Positions 43,899 to 54,373 are shown, counted from the stretch's first letter. The stretch is DNA of 64,000 nucleotides from JAFAYN01 sp963733105 (GCA_963733105.1 CAVTCB010000018.1:868001-932000); one strand, 5' to 3'. Notes: generated from the sequence alone by a model not told the origin. Program-made: numbers and translations.

Positions 43899-44537
43899 AT
43901 GAAGCGGATCTTCCTCGTCCTCGCCGTTCTCGCGGCCGGGCTCCTCGCGCGCCCGGCCTTCGCACAGGACCCGGCTCTGGACACCTCCGAGCCCACCCTG
44001 CTCCCCGGGGACGGGATCAAGATCACGGTGTTCCGGCGCGACGAGCTGAGCGGGAGCTTCCGCGTCAACGGCGACAGCACCATCGCGCACCCGCTCTACA
44101 AGGAGCTCAAGGTCGCGGCGCTCCCCATGACCACCGTGAACGCGCGGATCACCGCCTTCCTCGCGCGCTACGAGGCGAATCCGCAGGTGCTCATCGAGCC
44201 GCTCTTCCGCGTGGTGGTGGCCGGCGAGGTGAACGCCCCCGACATGTACGAGTTCGGCACCGGGATCACCGTCGCGCGCGCCATCTCCCTGGCCGGCGGG
44301 GTCACGCAGTCGGGGAACATCGCGCGCGTCCGCCTGATCCGCGACGGCCGGCGCACCGCGATCAACCTCAAGGCCGCGAACCCGCGCTACGCCGGGATGA
44401 CGGTCCGCTCCGGCGACCAGATCATCGTCCTCAAGCGCCTCAACTACGTCACCGACGTGATCCTCCCCGCGGGCGGCATCGTGCTGGCCCTGAACCAGCT
44501 GTGGGTGGGGATCAAGACCATCTTCGACAAGGACTGA
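43899..44537 (+). CDS. Polysaccharide export protein (OPX, poly_export and SLBB)
   Basis: A 212-aa periplasmic protein with a Sec signal (ending near ARPAFA-QDP, about residue 23) and no lipobox Cys. The poly-export domain begins LLPGDGIKITVFRRDELSG, then an SLBB domain with PLFRVVVAGEVNAPDMYEFG. The C-terminal hydrophobic helix (VILPAGGIVLALNQLWVGI) may insert in the outer membrane as in Wza. It would form the outer part of the export channel with the Wzc-like protein. Confidence 0.85.
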   Translation: MKRIFLVLAVLAAGLLARPAFAQDPALDTSEPTLLPGDGIKITVFRRDELSGSFRVNGDSTIAHPLYKELKVAALPMTTVNARITAFLARYEANPQVLIEPLFRVVVAGEVNAPDMYEFGTGITVARAISLAGGVTQSGNIARVRLIRDGRRTAINLKAANPRYAGMTVRSGDQIIVLKRLNYVTDVILPAGGIVLALNQLWVGIKTIFDKD

Positions 44538-44539
44538 CT

Positions 44540-45220
44540 TTGCCGCTGCCGCCGCGCCCGACCCGCCTCGCCCTGCTGCTGGGCCTCCTCGCCGCCGCTC
44601 CCGCCGCGGCGCAGGCGGCCCGCGCGGAGCCCGCGCTCGCCGGGGTGCCCGCGCCCCTCTCGGAGGCGGCGGTCGACACCTCCACGGCGCAGCTGCGGCC
44701 CGGGGACAAGGTGCGGATCCGGGTGTGGCGCAACGACGACCTGAGCGGCGAGTTCACCGTCGGGCCCACGGGGGAGATCTTCCACCCCCTGCTGCGCGAG
44801 GTGACGGTGACGGGGATCCCCGCCCGCGACGTGGAGGGGAGGGTGCGGCGCTTCGTCGGCACGCTCGCCCAGAGCCCGCGGGTGGTGGTGCAGCCGCTCT
44901 TCCGCGTCATCGTCGCGGGCGAGGTGGCCAGCCCCAAGATCTACGAGCTGCCGCCGGAGGTCACGGTGATGGAGGCGCTCACCCTCGCCGGCCCCGGCAA
45001 GGAGGCCCGCCAGGACCGGATGATCCTGGTCAGGGAGGGGAAGCGCTCGCGGATCAGGCTGCGGGGGTCGAGCCCCGCCGAGCTGCAGCTGACGGTCAGG
45101 TCCGGTGACCAGATCATCCTGGAGCGGCGCCGCTGGAAGGACTACCTCCAGGCGTCCGCCTACGTGGTCAACCTGGGCACCTTCGTGTTCGCGATCTACC
45201 AAGCGTTCGGCCGGGACTAG
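44540..45220 (+). CDS. Second polysaccharide export protein (OPX, poly_export and SLBB)
   Basis: A 226-aa paralogue of the upstream gene with a signal peptide ending near AAAQA. LRPGDKVRIRVWRNDDLSG and PLFRVIVAGEVASPKIYELP line up with the first copy, and the C-terminal helix YVVNLGTFVFAIYQAF is kept. TTG at 44540, 2 nt after the upstream stop, gives a normal signal peptide; an in-frame GTG at 44501 adds 13 non-signal residues. Two tandem OPX genes suggest a hetero-oligomeric channel or two substrates. Confidence 0.83.
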   Translation: MPLPPRPTRLALLLGLLAAAPAAAQAARAEPALAGVPAPLSEAAVDTSTAQLRPGDKVRIRVWRNDDLSGEFTVGPTGEIFHPLLREVTVTGIPARDVEGRVRRFVGTLAQSPRVVVQPLFRVIVAGEVASPKIYELPPEVTVMEALTLAGPGKEARQDRMILVREGKRSRIRLRGSSPAELQLTVRSGDQIILERRRWKDYLQASAYVVNLGTFVFAIYQAFGRD

Positions 45221-45257
45221 TCCGTTCCCGCCGCGTCATTCAGAGGTGGAGTCTCAC

Positions 45258-47695
45258 ATGTCCGAGCATTACAACGGAAACGGTAACCACCGGCCGGGGA
45301 TGCCGGCGCCCTACTCGGCGCCGGCCCCGCTCGCGTTCGCCCCGGTCCACGCCGAGTACGAGGCGGTCGCGGAGCCGGAGCGCATCCAGATCGGGGAGTA
45401 CGTCGGGGCCATCCGGCGCCACCTCTGGCTCGTGGCCGCGATGCTCGCCGTCGGGCTGGGCGCCGCCTGGGGGATCGTCGCCTTCCAGCAGCCGGAGTAC
45501 CGTTCCACCGCCATGCTCGAGGCCAAGGACGGCGGCGGGGGCGGCGGGGCCGGGCGGCTGGGAGGGCTGATCGGCCTCACCGCCGCGCTCGGCGGGGGGG
45601 GAACATGCTCACCCAGATCGAGATCCTGAAGAGCCGGAAGATGGCCGGCCTGGTGGTGGACTCGATGGGGCTGCGCCTCCAGAAGACCCAGGAGTCGCGC
45701 GACTTCCGCACCGGCGTCCTCCGGGACGTCAAGGTGACCCGCGGGCCCGACGCTCCCTGGGAGAACCTCAAGCTCACCTTCACCGACCGCGGGGTGCAGG
45801 TCAAGAGCAGCGAGGGGACGAGCACCTCCGCCGCCTACGGCTCCCCCATCCACCTCCCGGGGCTCCGCTTCACCGTGGCCGAGAACCCCGGGGTGGACGC
45901 CGCCGAGCTGGTGGTCCTGACGCGGAACCAGGCGATCGGGATGTTCGCGGACAACTTCTACGTGGTGCAGCGCGACCGCACCATGATCCTGGACCTCGGC
46001 TACACCGCCGACGACCCGGACGTCTCGCAGCGGGTGACCAACGCCGCGGCCGCGATCTTCCAGGAGAACAGCATCGAGAAGTCGGACGCCGACACGCAGC
46101 ACCGGCTGGACTTCCTGCGCGAGCAGATGGCCTACACCGACTCGCTGGTGGTGGACGCCCAGGCCAAGCTCAGCTCCTTCCAGAAGCAGCAGCAGGCGTA
46201 CAGCGCCACGGCCAAGTTCCAGGAGCGGCAGGCCCGCATCGACACGCGCGACACCGACCGCGCCGAGGCCGAGGCCGACCTCCGCATGTACAAGATGCTC
46301 AACGCGCAGCTCCAGGCGTCGCGCGGGGCCAACGTGGGGCGGAGCATCCAGACCCTGGTCTCCTCCCCCGAGGTGGCGGGTAACCCGGTGATCGGGCCGC
46401 TCTTCAACCAGCTCGTCGAGTACCAGACCACCCGCGACACCATGACCGCCGGGGTGTGGGGGAAGGCCGAGACCAACCCCGACGTGCAGCGCGTCGACAA
46501 GCTGATCTCCGAGACCCAGAACCGCCTGGTGAGCGCGGTGAGCAGCCAGCTCGCCGCCATGGAGGCCAAGGTGGGGTCGCTCCGCGAGCTGCAGAACGAG
46601 GCGGTCTCCTCCATCCAGGGGCTCCCGCAGGCCGACGCCGAGGAGGTCCGGCTGGTGCAGCAGGTGGAGGGGCTCGGGAAGATGTCGCTCTTCCTCCGGG
46701 AGGAGTTCCACAAGATGCGCCTCTCCGAGGTGGTGGAGAGCGGGAAGCTGGAGGTGGTGGACGCCGCGCTCCCCGGGTGGAGCGTGAACACCCCCGAGTG
46801 GCAGGTCTTCCTCTCCTGCATCCTGCTGGGGCTGGTGTTCGGCGGGGGCGGGGCCGTCCTGCTCGACCGGTCCAACACCTCCATCCGCCGCCGCGACGAC
46901 ATCGAGCGCATCCTGCAGGTGCCGCCGCTCGCCGTCATCCCGCGGGTGGCCGAGGGCGGGGTGCGCCGCATCCCCCTGCGCGTCCCGGTGGTGGGGCGCA
47001 ACGGGAACGGCCGCGCCGTCGCCATGCGCGACCTGGTCGCCACGCACCAGGCCGACTCCACCGGCGCGGAGGCGTACCGGACGCTCCGCACCAACCTGAT
47101 CTTCTCGCAGGCCCTGCAGGCGCTGAAGACCATCGTGGTCACCAGCCCCTCCATGGGCGAGGGGCGGACCACCGTCGCCTCCAACCTGGCGATCACCTTC
47201 GCGCAGCAGGGGATGCGCGTGCTCCTGGTGGACTGCGACCTGCGCCGCCCGCGCCTGCACTCCCTCTTCGGGGTGCCGCGCGAGCCCGGCCTGACGCACT
47301 TCGTCCTGGGCCAGGGCGCCATCGGCGAGGTGGTGCGGAGCACCGGGGTGGAGGGGCTCTCCGTCCTCCCGGCCGGCATCCTCCCGCCGATGAACCCGTC
47401 GGACCTCCTGGGCGGCGCGCTGATGCGGAGCGCCCTGGACCAGCTCTCGGCGCACTTCGACCTGCTGATCCTGGACACCCCGCCGCTCCTGGCGTCCACC
47501 GCCGGCACGGCGGTCCTGGGCGCCCAGGCCGACGGCGTGCTCCTGGTCCTCAAGGCCGGGCAGACCGACCGCGAGGAGGCGCAGCAGGCGCTCCAGCAGC
47601 TCGCCGCCGTGGGCGCGCGGGTGGTGGGCGCGGTGCTCAACGACCCCGACGCCAAGGTGCCGGACTACGCGGCGTACGAGACCGTGGAGGCCTGA
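45258..47695 (+). pseudogene. wzc: Wzc-like co-polymerase and BY-kinase, frame broken at a G tract
   Basis: An inner-membrane chain-length regulator and tyrosine kinase. The N-terminus has a Wzz-type membrane segment (HLWLVAAMLAVGLGAAWGI), a long periplasmic coiled region and a second membrane helix near 46810. The kinase domain has Walker A MGEGRTTVASNLA and VLLVDCDLRRPRLHSLF. The frame breaks at a run of eight G at 45594-45601; nine G would restore LGGGG-NMLTQIEIL and an 812-aa or so protein. The C-terminus lacks an obvious Tyr-rich cluster. The G run may be a sequencing error or a phase-variable tract. Confidence 0.8.
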
Positions 47696-47708
47696 AGGAC
47701 GTAGGACG

Positions 47709-47730
47709 CGGCCGCCGGAAACGGCGGCCG
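47709..47730. other. Stable hairpin between wzc-like and UDP-glucose dehydrogenase genes
   Basis: CGGCCGCCG-GAAA-CGGCGGCCG forms a 9-bp stem capped by GAAA, 13 nt past the wzc stop. No T run follows, so it could attenuate rather than end transcription or protect the mRNA end. Confidence 0.5.
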
Positions 47731-47766
47731 GCTCGACTGAACCGACACTGAACTTTCGGACGACAC

Positions 47767-49139
47767 ATGCATATCGCCGTCGTAGGGACCGGGTACGTGG
47801 GGCTGGTCGCGGGAGCGTGTCTGGCGGAGACCGGGAACGACGTGGTCTGCGCCGACGTGGACGCGGGGAAGATCGCGCGGCTGAACGGCGGGGAGATCCC
47901 GATCTACGAGCCGGGGCTGGAGCCCCTGGTGGAGCGGAACCTCCGGGAGGGGCGGCTCTCGTTCACCACCGACACGGCGGCCGCGGTCGCTGCGGCGGAG
48001 ATCATCTTCATCGCCGTCGGCACCCCCCCGGGGGAGGACGGCTCGGCCGACCTGCAGCACGTCCTGGCGGTGGCGGAGACCATCGGCCGGAACATGCCCG
48101 CCGAGGGCGAGGAGAAGATCGTCATCACCAAGAGCACCGTCCCGGTGGGGACCGCCGGCAAGGTGCGCGAGGCCATCCGCCGCCACACCTCGCGCCCGTT
48201 CCACGTCTGCTCCAACCCGGAGTTCCTCAAGGAGGGCGCCGCGGTCCAGGACTTCATGAAGCCCGACCGGGTGGTGGTGGGGGTGGAGAGCGAGTACGCC
48301 CGCCGCAAGCTGGAGGAGCTGTACGCGCCCTTCGTCCGCACCGGGAACCCGGTGCTGTTCATGGACATCGCCTCGGCGGAGATCACCAAGTACGCCGCCA
48401 ACGCGATGCTCGCCACCCGCATCTCCTTCATGAACACCATCGCCGCGCTCTGCGAGGCGGTGGGCGCCGACGTCGGCAAGGTGCGCCAGGGGATCGGGAC
48501 GGACGAGCGGATCGGGCCCGGGTTCCTGTTCGCGGGGATCGGGTACGGCGGCTCCTGCTTCCCCAAGGACGTCAAGGCGCTCATCCACACCCTCCGCGAG
48601 ACCGGGGTGGACCCGGTGATCCTGGACGGCGTGGAGCAGGTGAACCGCGCGCAGAAGCAGGTGCTCCTGGAGCGCGTGGCCGAGCGCTTCGGGGAGGAGC
48701 TCTCCGGGCACACCTTCGCCGTGTGGGGGCTCTCCTTCAAGCCCGAGACGGACGACATGCGCGAGGCCCCCTCGCTCACCGTGGTGCGCGGGCTGGTGGA
48801 GCGCGGCGCCACGGTGCGCGCGCACGACCCCGAGGCCAAGCACGAGGCCGAGCGCCACTTCCCCGACCTCCTGGCCGAGGGGCGGCTGCAGCTCTGCGAG
48901 CACAACTACGACTGCCTCCCCGGAGCCGACGCGCTCCTGGTGCTCACCGAGTGGTCGCCGTACCGCCAGCCGGACTTCCCGCGCATCCGCGAGGCGCTCC
49001 GCGAGCCGGTGGTGTTCGACGGGCGCAACCTGTGGGACCCGCAGAAGATGCGCGAGGCGGGCTTCGAGTACGTCTCCATCGGCCGCGCGCCGGTGGCCCC
49101 GCTGGCGGCGGTCCCCGCCGCGGCCGCCCACGGCGACTG

Positions 49140-49140
<1 letters not shown>
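47767..49140 (+). CDS. ugd: UDP-glucose 6-dehydrogenase
   Basis: A 457-aa enzyme oxidising UDP-glucose to UDP-glucuronate with two NAD+. IAVVGTGYVGLVAGACLAETGN is the NAD-binding motif; SNPEFLKEGAAVQDF and GYGGSCFPKDVKAL, with the catalytic Cys near residue 263, are family signatures. The C-terminal UDP-binding domain has WGLSFKPETDDMREAPS. Its stop overlaps the start of the UDP-xylose synthase gene, which uses its product. Confidence 0.93.
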
Positions 49141-50126
<986 letters not shown>

Positions 50127-50149
50127 GGAGTCGGGCGTACTCCATGACG

Positions 50150-50180
50150 AAGGGGCGGCACCCTCGCGGTGCCGCCCCTT
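50150..50180. terminator. Bidirectional terminator hairpin
   Basis: AAGGGGCGGCACC-CTCGC-GGTGCCGCCCCTT forms a perfect 13-bp stem between convergent genes. Flanking A and T pairs at the base serve both strands, though a long U run is missing. Confidence 0.8.
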
Positions 50181-50225
50181 CGCGTCGTTTGCAGGCTGTC
50201 CCCTGTCCCCTGTCCCCTGCCGTTC

Positions 50226-51137
50226 CTACTTCGGCTTCCTCAGCACCAGGCAGGCGATGTACGGCTTCTCGCACTCCTCCAGCGGCTTGGGCCGGGAGAG
50301 GAAGACGCGCGAGAGCGGGTAGAACCAGGGGCCGAAGAAGAGCTTCTGCCGGCCGGTGGCGTTCACGTAGTGCGCCATCCGCGTGTGCGGGTCCTTGGAG
50401 AAGTGGCGCTCCTCGATGAAGCCGAGGAAGGCCACCTCCAGCCCGGAGGGGGCGACGATGTTGCGCTCCAGGACGGCGGAGTCGTAGAAGCGCTGGAAGA
50501 AGATCCGCTCCTCCGCGCCGGCCTCGCGCTCGTACACGGAGCCCTCCCGGTACTCCGCGAAGTACTCCTTCGCGAAGGGGACGGTGATCACCGCCACCCC
50601 GCCGGGGGCCAGCACGCGGGCCAGCTCCCGCGCCGCCGGGACGTCGCCGTCCGCCTCGGGGGCGATGTGCTCGAACACGCTCACCGAAGTGACCAGGTCG
50701 AAGGCGCCGTCCGGGTACTTCATGGCGCGCGCGTCCGCCGGCTCCGCCACCACGTTGCCGAGCCCCAGGTGCTCCGCCGCGGAGCCCACGTAGGCCACCT
50801 CGTCGTCCACGATGTCCGTGGCGTGCACCGTGGCCCCGGGGACCGCCGCCGCCACCGTCACCGGGAGGAGCTTGGGGCTGGACACGTCCAGCACCGCGCG
50901 CGGCGAGGGCATGAAGCGCCGCACCGCGTCCAGCGCGAACTCCAGCTCGCGCCAGCGCACGTAGTCGATCGGCGTCAGCCAGTACACCAGGTTGGGCGGG
51001 TAGCGCACCAGCCCCGCCAGGCGCCGCGCCTTCTCCCCCAGGGTGCGGGGCCACCGCGAGCCCAGGCGCACCCCCAGGCGGTACGCGCTCCACAGGTCGA
51101 GCCCCGCGCTTGCCGGAAAACGAGCCAACCGTGCCAT
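50226..51137 (-). CDS. Class I SAM-dependent methyltransferase
   Basis: A 303-aa predicted methyltransferase. The SAM region AVLDVSSPKLLPVTVAAAVP lies near residue 100 and is poor in glycine, followed by VHATDIVDDEVAYV and FDLVTSVSVFEHIAPEADGD near residue 160. The N-terminal 80 residues are helical and basic. It is the only glycan-type gene on the minus strand between 39 and 56 kb and diverges from the hexapeptide acetyltransferase. Substrate unknown. Confidence 0.72.
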   Translation of the reverse strand: MARLARFPASAGLDLWSAYRLGVRLGSRWPRTLGEKARRLAGLVRYPPNLVYWLTPIDYVRWRELEFALDAVRRFMPSPRAVLDVSSPKLLPVTVAAAVPGATVHATDIVDDEVAYVGSAAEHLGLGNVVAEPADARAMKYPDGAFDLVTSVSVFEHIAPEADGDVPAARELARVLAPGGVAVITVPFAKEYFAEYREGSVYEREAGAEERIFFQRFYDSAVLERNIVAPSGLEVAFLGFIEERHFSKDPHTRMAHYVNATGRQKLFFGPWFYPLSRVFLSRPKPLEECEKPYIACLVLRKPK

Positions 51138-51258
51138 CCTGCCGGTGAGGAACCCAGGGGGCGGCCACGGCCGCCGGAGCGGACCAATATCTCACGGAGC
51201 GCGCGGCTTCGGCAACCGGGCGGGCTCCCGGGGCTCCTCCGGCGGTCCCGGGCGCTAC

Positions 51259-51309
51259 TTGTTCAGGTGCCGCGCGCGGTTTAGCTTAGGGGCCAACGGG
51301 CAAGCCCCT
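51259..51309 (+). promoter_or_regulatory. Predicted promoter for the deoxy-aminosugar operon
   Basis: TTGTTC at 51259-51264 and TAGCTT at 51282-51287 are 17 nt apart. AGGGGC/GCCCCT (51288-51309) forms a hairpin directly after the -10 box. About 55 nt of leader remain before the ATG at 51366. Confidence 0.45.
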
Positions 51310-51365
51310 TTCCTCTCGCTCCCCGTCCGGCGGCGGGGCGGGAGATTTCGTTTTCGGAAGGCGCG

Positions 51366-52097
51366 ATGACAAGCAAGCTCTCCGTGGTCGAGACCGACAG
51401 GGTGGGGAAGGGCGTCACCATCGGGGAGTTCGCGGTGGTCCGGGCCGGCGCCGTGATCGGCGACGACGTGGTGATCCACCCGCACGCGGTCATCGCCCCC
51501 GGCGTGGTGCTGGGAGACGGCGTGGAGGTCTTCCCCGGCGCCTTCCTGGGGAAGGAGCCCAAGGGAGCCGGGGTGCTGGCGCGGACCCCCGTGTTCGAGC
51601 GGCGCGTCACCATCGGCGCCGGCTGCTCCATCGGGCCCAATGCCGTGGTCTACTACGACGTGGAGATCGGCGAGGGGACGCTCGTCGGCGACGGCGCCTC
51701 CATCCGCGAAAGGACCAGGATCGGCTCCCGGACCGTGGTGGGGCGGGGGGTGATGGTGCTCTACAACGCCGCCATCGGCGACCGCACCCGCATCATGGAC
51801 CTGGCCATCGTCACCGGGAACTGCCGGATCGGGAACGACGTGTTCATCAGCATGTCCGTGGCCATGGCCAACGACAACGCCATGGGGCGCGCCGGGTACG
51901 ACGAGGAGCGCATCGTCGGCCCCACGGTGGAGGACGGGGCCATGGTGGGAGTGGGGGCCATCCTCCTCCCCGGCGTGACCGTAGGGCGCGGGGCGCTGGT
52001 GGGCGCGGGGGCGGTGGTGACCCGTGACGTGGAGGCGGGGAGCGTCGTCCTCGGCACGCCCGCGCGTCCGGTCCCGCGGTCTGCGCCCGGACGATGA
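51366..52097 (+). CDS. Hexapeptide-repeat acyltransferase, FdtC-like sugar N-acetyltransferase
   Basis: A 243-aa left-handed beta-helix acetyltransferase. Repeats of the [IV]-G-x4 type run through almost the whole chain (VGKGVTIGEFAVVRAGAVIGDDVVIHP and IGAGCSIGPNAVVYYDVEIGEGTLVGD). It is followed by a ketoisomerase and an aminotransferase, so it likely N-acetylates dTDP-3-amino-3,6-dideoxyhexose, as FdtC does. It overlaps the next gene by 4 nt. Confidence 0.8.
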   Translation: MTSKLSVVETDRVGKGVTIGEFAVVRAGAVIGDDVVIHPHAVIAPGVVLGDGVEVFPGAFLGKEPKGAGVLARTPVFERRVTIGAGCSIGPNAVVYYDVEIGEGTLVGDGASIRERTRIGSRTVVGRGVMVLYNAAIGDRTRIMDLAIVTGNCRIGNDVFISMSVAMANDNAMGRAGYDEERIVGPTVEDGAMVGVGAILLPGVTVGRGALVGAGAVVTRDVEAGSVVLGTPARPVPRSAPGR

Positions 52098-52534
52098 CCA
52101 TGAAGAACGCCCGACTCATCGAGCTTCCCAAGATCGCCGACCCGCGGGGGAACCTCACCTTCGTGGAGAGCAACCGGCAGGTCCCCTTCGAGATCCGGCG
52201 CGTCTACTACCTGTACGACGTGCCGGGCGGCGAGACCCGCGGCGGGCACGCGCACAAGCAGCTGGAGCAGCTCCTGGTGGCCGCCTCGGGGAGCTTCGAC
52301 GTGGTGCTGGACGACGGGACCGAGCGGAAGCGCTTCTCGCTGAACCGCTCCCACATGGGGCTCTACGTCCCCCGCATGGTGTGGCGCGAGCTGGAGAACT
52401 TCTCCACGGGCTCGCTGTGCCTGGTGATGGCCTCCGAGTACTACGACGAGGAAGACTACTACCGCGACTACGGGGAGTTCCTGGACGCCTGCCGCCACGG
52501 AGCCCTCCCCAGCGCAGACGGAGCGACCGCGTGA
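52094..52534 (+). CDS. dTDP-4-keto-6-deoxyglucose 3,4-ketoisomerase, FdtA/QdtA family
   Basis: A 146-aa single-domain cupin that moves the keto group from C4 to C3 of dTDP-4-keto-6-deoxyglucose. RRVYYLYDVPGGETRGGHAHKQLEQLLVAASGSFDV carries the conserved His pair (GGHAHK), and VPRMVWRELENFS is typical. Whether the product has galacto (FdtA) or gluco (QdtA) form cannot be read from sequence. It overlaps the aminotransferase start by 4 nt. Confidence 0.87.
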   Translation: MTMKNARLIELPKIADPRGNLTFVESNRQVPFEIRRVYYLYDVPGGETRGGHAHKQLEQLLVAASGSFDVVLDDGTERKRFSLNRSHMGLYVPRMVWRELENFSTGSLCLVMASEYYDEEDYYRDYGEFLDACRHGALPSADGATA

Positions 52535-53655
52535 AGGTTCCCTTCCTGGACGTCAGGGCCTCCTACCAGGAGCTGGAGGAGGAGACGAACGCCGCCTTCG
52601 CGCGGGTGATGCGGAGCGGCCGGTACATGATGGGCCCCGAGCTGGAGGCCTTCGAGCGCGAGTTCGCGGAGCTGTGCGGCACGCGCCACTGCGTGGGGGT
52701 GGGGAACGGGCTGGACGCGCTGCACCTGATCCTGCGCGCCTCCGGCATCGGCCCGGGCGACGAGGTGATCGTCCCCACCAACACCTTCGTCGCCACCTGG
52801 CTCGCCGTCACCTACGCCGGCGCCCTTCCCGTCCCGGTGGAGCCCGACCCGCGCACCCACAACCTGGACCCGGAGCGCGTCGAGGCGGCCGTGACGCCGC
52901 GCACCAAGGCCGTGGTCCCCGTGCACCTGTACGGCCAGCCCGCCGACATGGACGGGATCCGCGCCGTGGCCGAGCGGCACGGGCTGCGGGTGTTCGAGGA
53001 CGCCGCGCAGGCGCAGGCGGCGGAGTGGGGCGGACGCCGGGCCGGCTCGCTGGGCGAGGCGGCCGCGTTCAGCTTCTACCCCGGGAAGAACCTGGGGGCC
53101 TTCGGCGACGCCGGGGCGGTCACCACCGACGACGACCTCCTGGCCGGGCGCATCCGCGCCCTGCGCAGCTACGGCTCGCAGGTCAAGTACGTGCACGACG
53201 AGAAGGGCTTCAACTCCCGGCTGGACGAGCTGCAGGCCGCCCTCCTCCGGGTCAAGCTCCCCCGGCTGGAGGAGTGGAACGCCCGCCGCGCCCGCGTCGC
53301 CGCCCGCTACCTGGAGGAGCTGGCCGGGCTGGAGCTGGTCCTCCCGCACGTCCCCGCGCAGGCCGCGCCCGTGTGGCACCTGTTCGTGGTGCGCGTCGCC
53401 GGGCGCGAGGCCGTGCAGCGGCAGCTCGCCGAGCGCGGGGTGGAGACGCTGATCCACTACCCCATCCCGCCGCACCTCCAGGGCGCCTACCGCGAGATGG
53501 GGCTGGAGCGCGGCGCCTTCCCCGTGGCCGAGGCGCTGGCGGGCGAGGTGCTGAGCCTCCCCCTGGGTCCGCACCTCCGCGACGAGGAGCAGACCGCCGT
53601 GATCGAGGCGCTCCGGGCCGTCGTCCCGGCCCGCGCCCGCGCCGCCGTGTCCTAG
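52531..53655 (+). CDS. DegT/DnrJ/EryC1 sugar aminotransferase, FdtB-like
   Basis: A 374-aa PLP enzyme that aminates the 3-keto sugar. GTRHCVGVGNGLDALHLIL and VFEDAAQAQAA mark the PLP pocket, and FYPGKNLGAFGDAGA contains the lysine that binds PLP. QVKYVHDEKGFNSRLDELQAALLRVKLP is the C-terminal signature. With its two neighbours it completes dTDP-Fuc3NAc or dTDP-Qui3NAc synthesis; the RmlA/RmlB steps are not in the window. Confidence 0.9.
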   Translation: MKVPFLDVRASYQELEEETNAAFARVMRSGRYMMGPELEAFEREFAELCGTRHCVGVGNGLDALHLILRASGIGPGDEVIVPTNTFVATWLAVTYAGALPVPVEPDPRTHNLDPERVEAAVTPRTKAVVPVHLYGQPADMDGIRAVAERHGLRVFEDAAQAQAAEWGGRRAGSLGEAAAFSFYPGKNLGAFGDAGAVTTDDDLLAGRIRALRSYGSQVKYVHDEKGFNSRLDELQAALLRVKLPRLEEWNARRARVAARYLEELAGLELVLPHVPAQAAPVWHLFVVRVAGREAVQRQLAERGVETLIHYPIPPHLQGAYREMGLERGAFPVAEALAGEVLSLPLGPHLRDEEQTAVIEALRAVVPARARAAVS

Positions 53656-53672
53656 TCCCGGAGCTTTCCCCG

Positions 53673-53849
53673 ATGGCCCTCAGAGACCTCACCGCGCGGC
53701 TCGGCATCATGGGCGAGCTGCTGAGCTTCCTGTGGCAGCGCAAGCTGTGGTGGATGATGCCGATGGTGCTGATGCTCCTGGTGTTCGGCGCCCTCCTGGT
53801 GTTCGCCCAGGGCTCCGCCGTCGCGCCCTTCATCTACACGCTGTTCTAG
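53673..53849 (+). CDS. DUF5989/SxtK-like small membrane protein
   Basis: A 58-aa protein with one membrane helix (WWMMPMVLMLLVFGALLVFAQ) and the conserved ending GSAVAPFIYTLF. Proteins of this type are typically found beside SxtJ-like proteins and carbamoyltransferases, as in saxitoxin clusters where they are called SxtK. The role is unknown. It sits 17 nt after the aminotransferase and 5 nt before the SxtJ-like gene. Confidence 0.78.
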   Translation: MALRDLTARLGIMGELLSFLWQRKLWWMMPMVLMLLVFGALLVFAQGSAVAPFIYTLF

Positions 53850-53854
53850 GCCCC

Positions 53855-54373
53855 GTGGACCTCCTCGGCATCCTCGCGGTGGTGCTCCTGACCCTGGTCG
53901 GGTACTCCAGCGGCAGCGTGCTCGGGGCCGGAAGCAAGAAGGTGTCCCCCGGGCTGGGCGACCTCCTCGGGGTGGTCGTCCTCTGGGCGGGAGTCCTCCT
54001 CCTCCACGGCCAGGTCGGGAAGTGGCCGTCCGTCGGGGCCGGCCTCCTGGCCGGGCTCGCCGTCGGCGGCGCCGTCGCGGCGCTTCGCCCCGGCGAGGCC
54101 GACCCGCGCGCCCGCCTGGACCACCTGGGTCCCGGGGCGGAGGCGGAGACCGGCTCCGGCTTCCTCGCCGCCTGGAAGCGGTTCGCCATGAAGATGGGGA
54201 ACTTCCAGGGGCGGATGATGATGGGCTTCTTCTACTTCCTGGTGCTCACCCCCTTCGCGCTGCTCAGCAAGGCGGGCGTCGGCGCGCACCGCGCGTCCAC
54301 GTCGGAGGGCTCCTTCTGGCTCGACCGCCCCGCCGCCTCCGCTCGGCTCGACCAGGCCCGCAACCAGTTCTGA
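53855..54373 (+). CDS. SxtJ-like membrane protein
   Basis: A 172-aa protein with two N-terminal hydrophobic segments (about residues 2-22 and 29-65), a soluble loop and a third near residue 120 within MGNFQGRMMMGFFYFLVLTPFALLSK. This last block and the C-terminal Trp/Phe/Gln tail (FWLDRP ... QARNQF) resemble the SxtJ family. GTG at 53855 fits the spacing. The stop shares one base with the carbamoyltransferase start, so these are coupled. Function unknown. Confidence 0.72.
   Translation: MDLLGILAVVLLTLVGYSSGSVLGAGSKKVSPGLGDLLGVVVLWAGVLLLHGQVGKWPSVGAGLLAGLAVGGAVAALRPGEADPRARLDHLGPGAEAETGSGFLAAWKRFAMKMGNFQGRMMMGFFYFLVLTPFALLSKAGVGAHRASTSEGSFWLDRPAASARLDQARNQF

Noticed and set aside
47709..47730. 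Intrinsic terminator before ugd
   Set aside because: The hairpin is strong but has no U tract and lies within a likely operon, so it is listed only as a hairpin.
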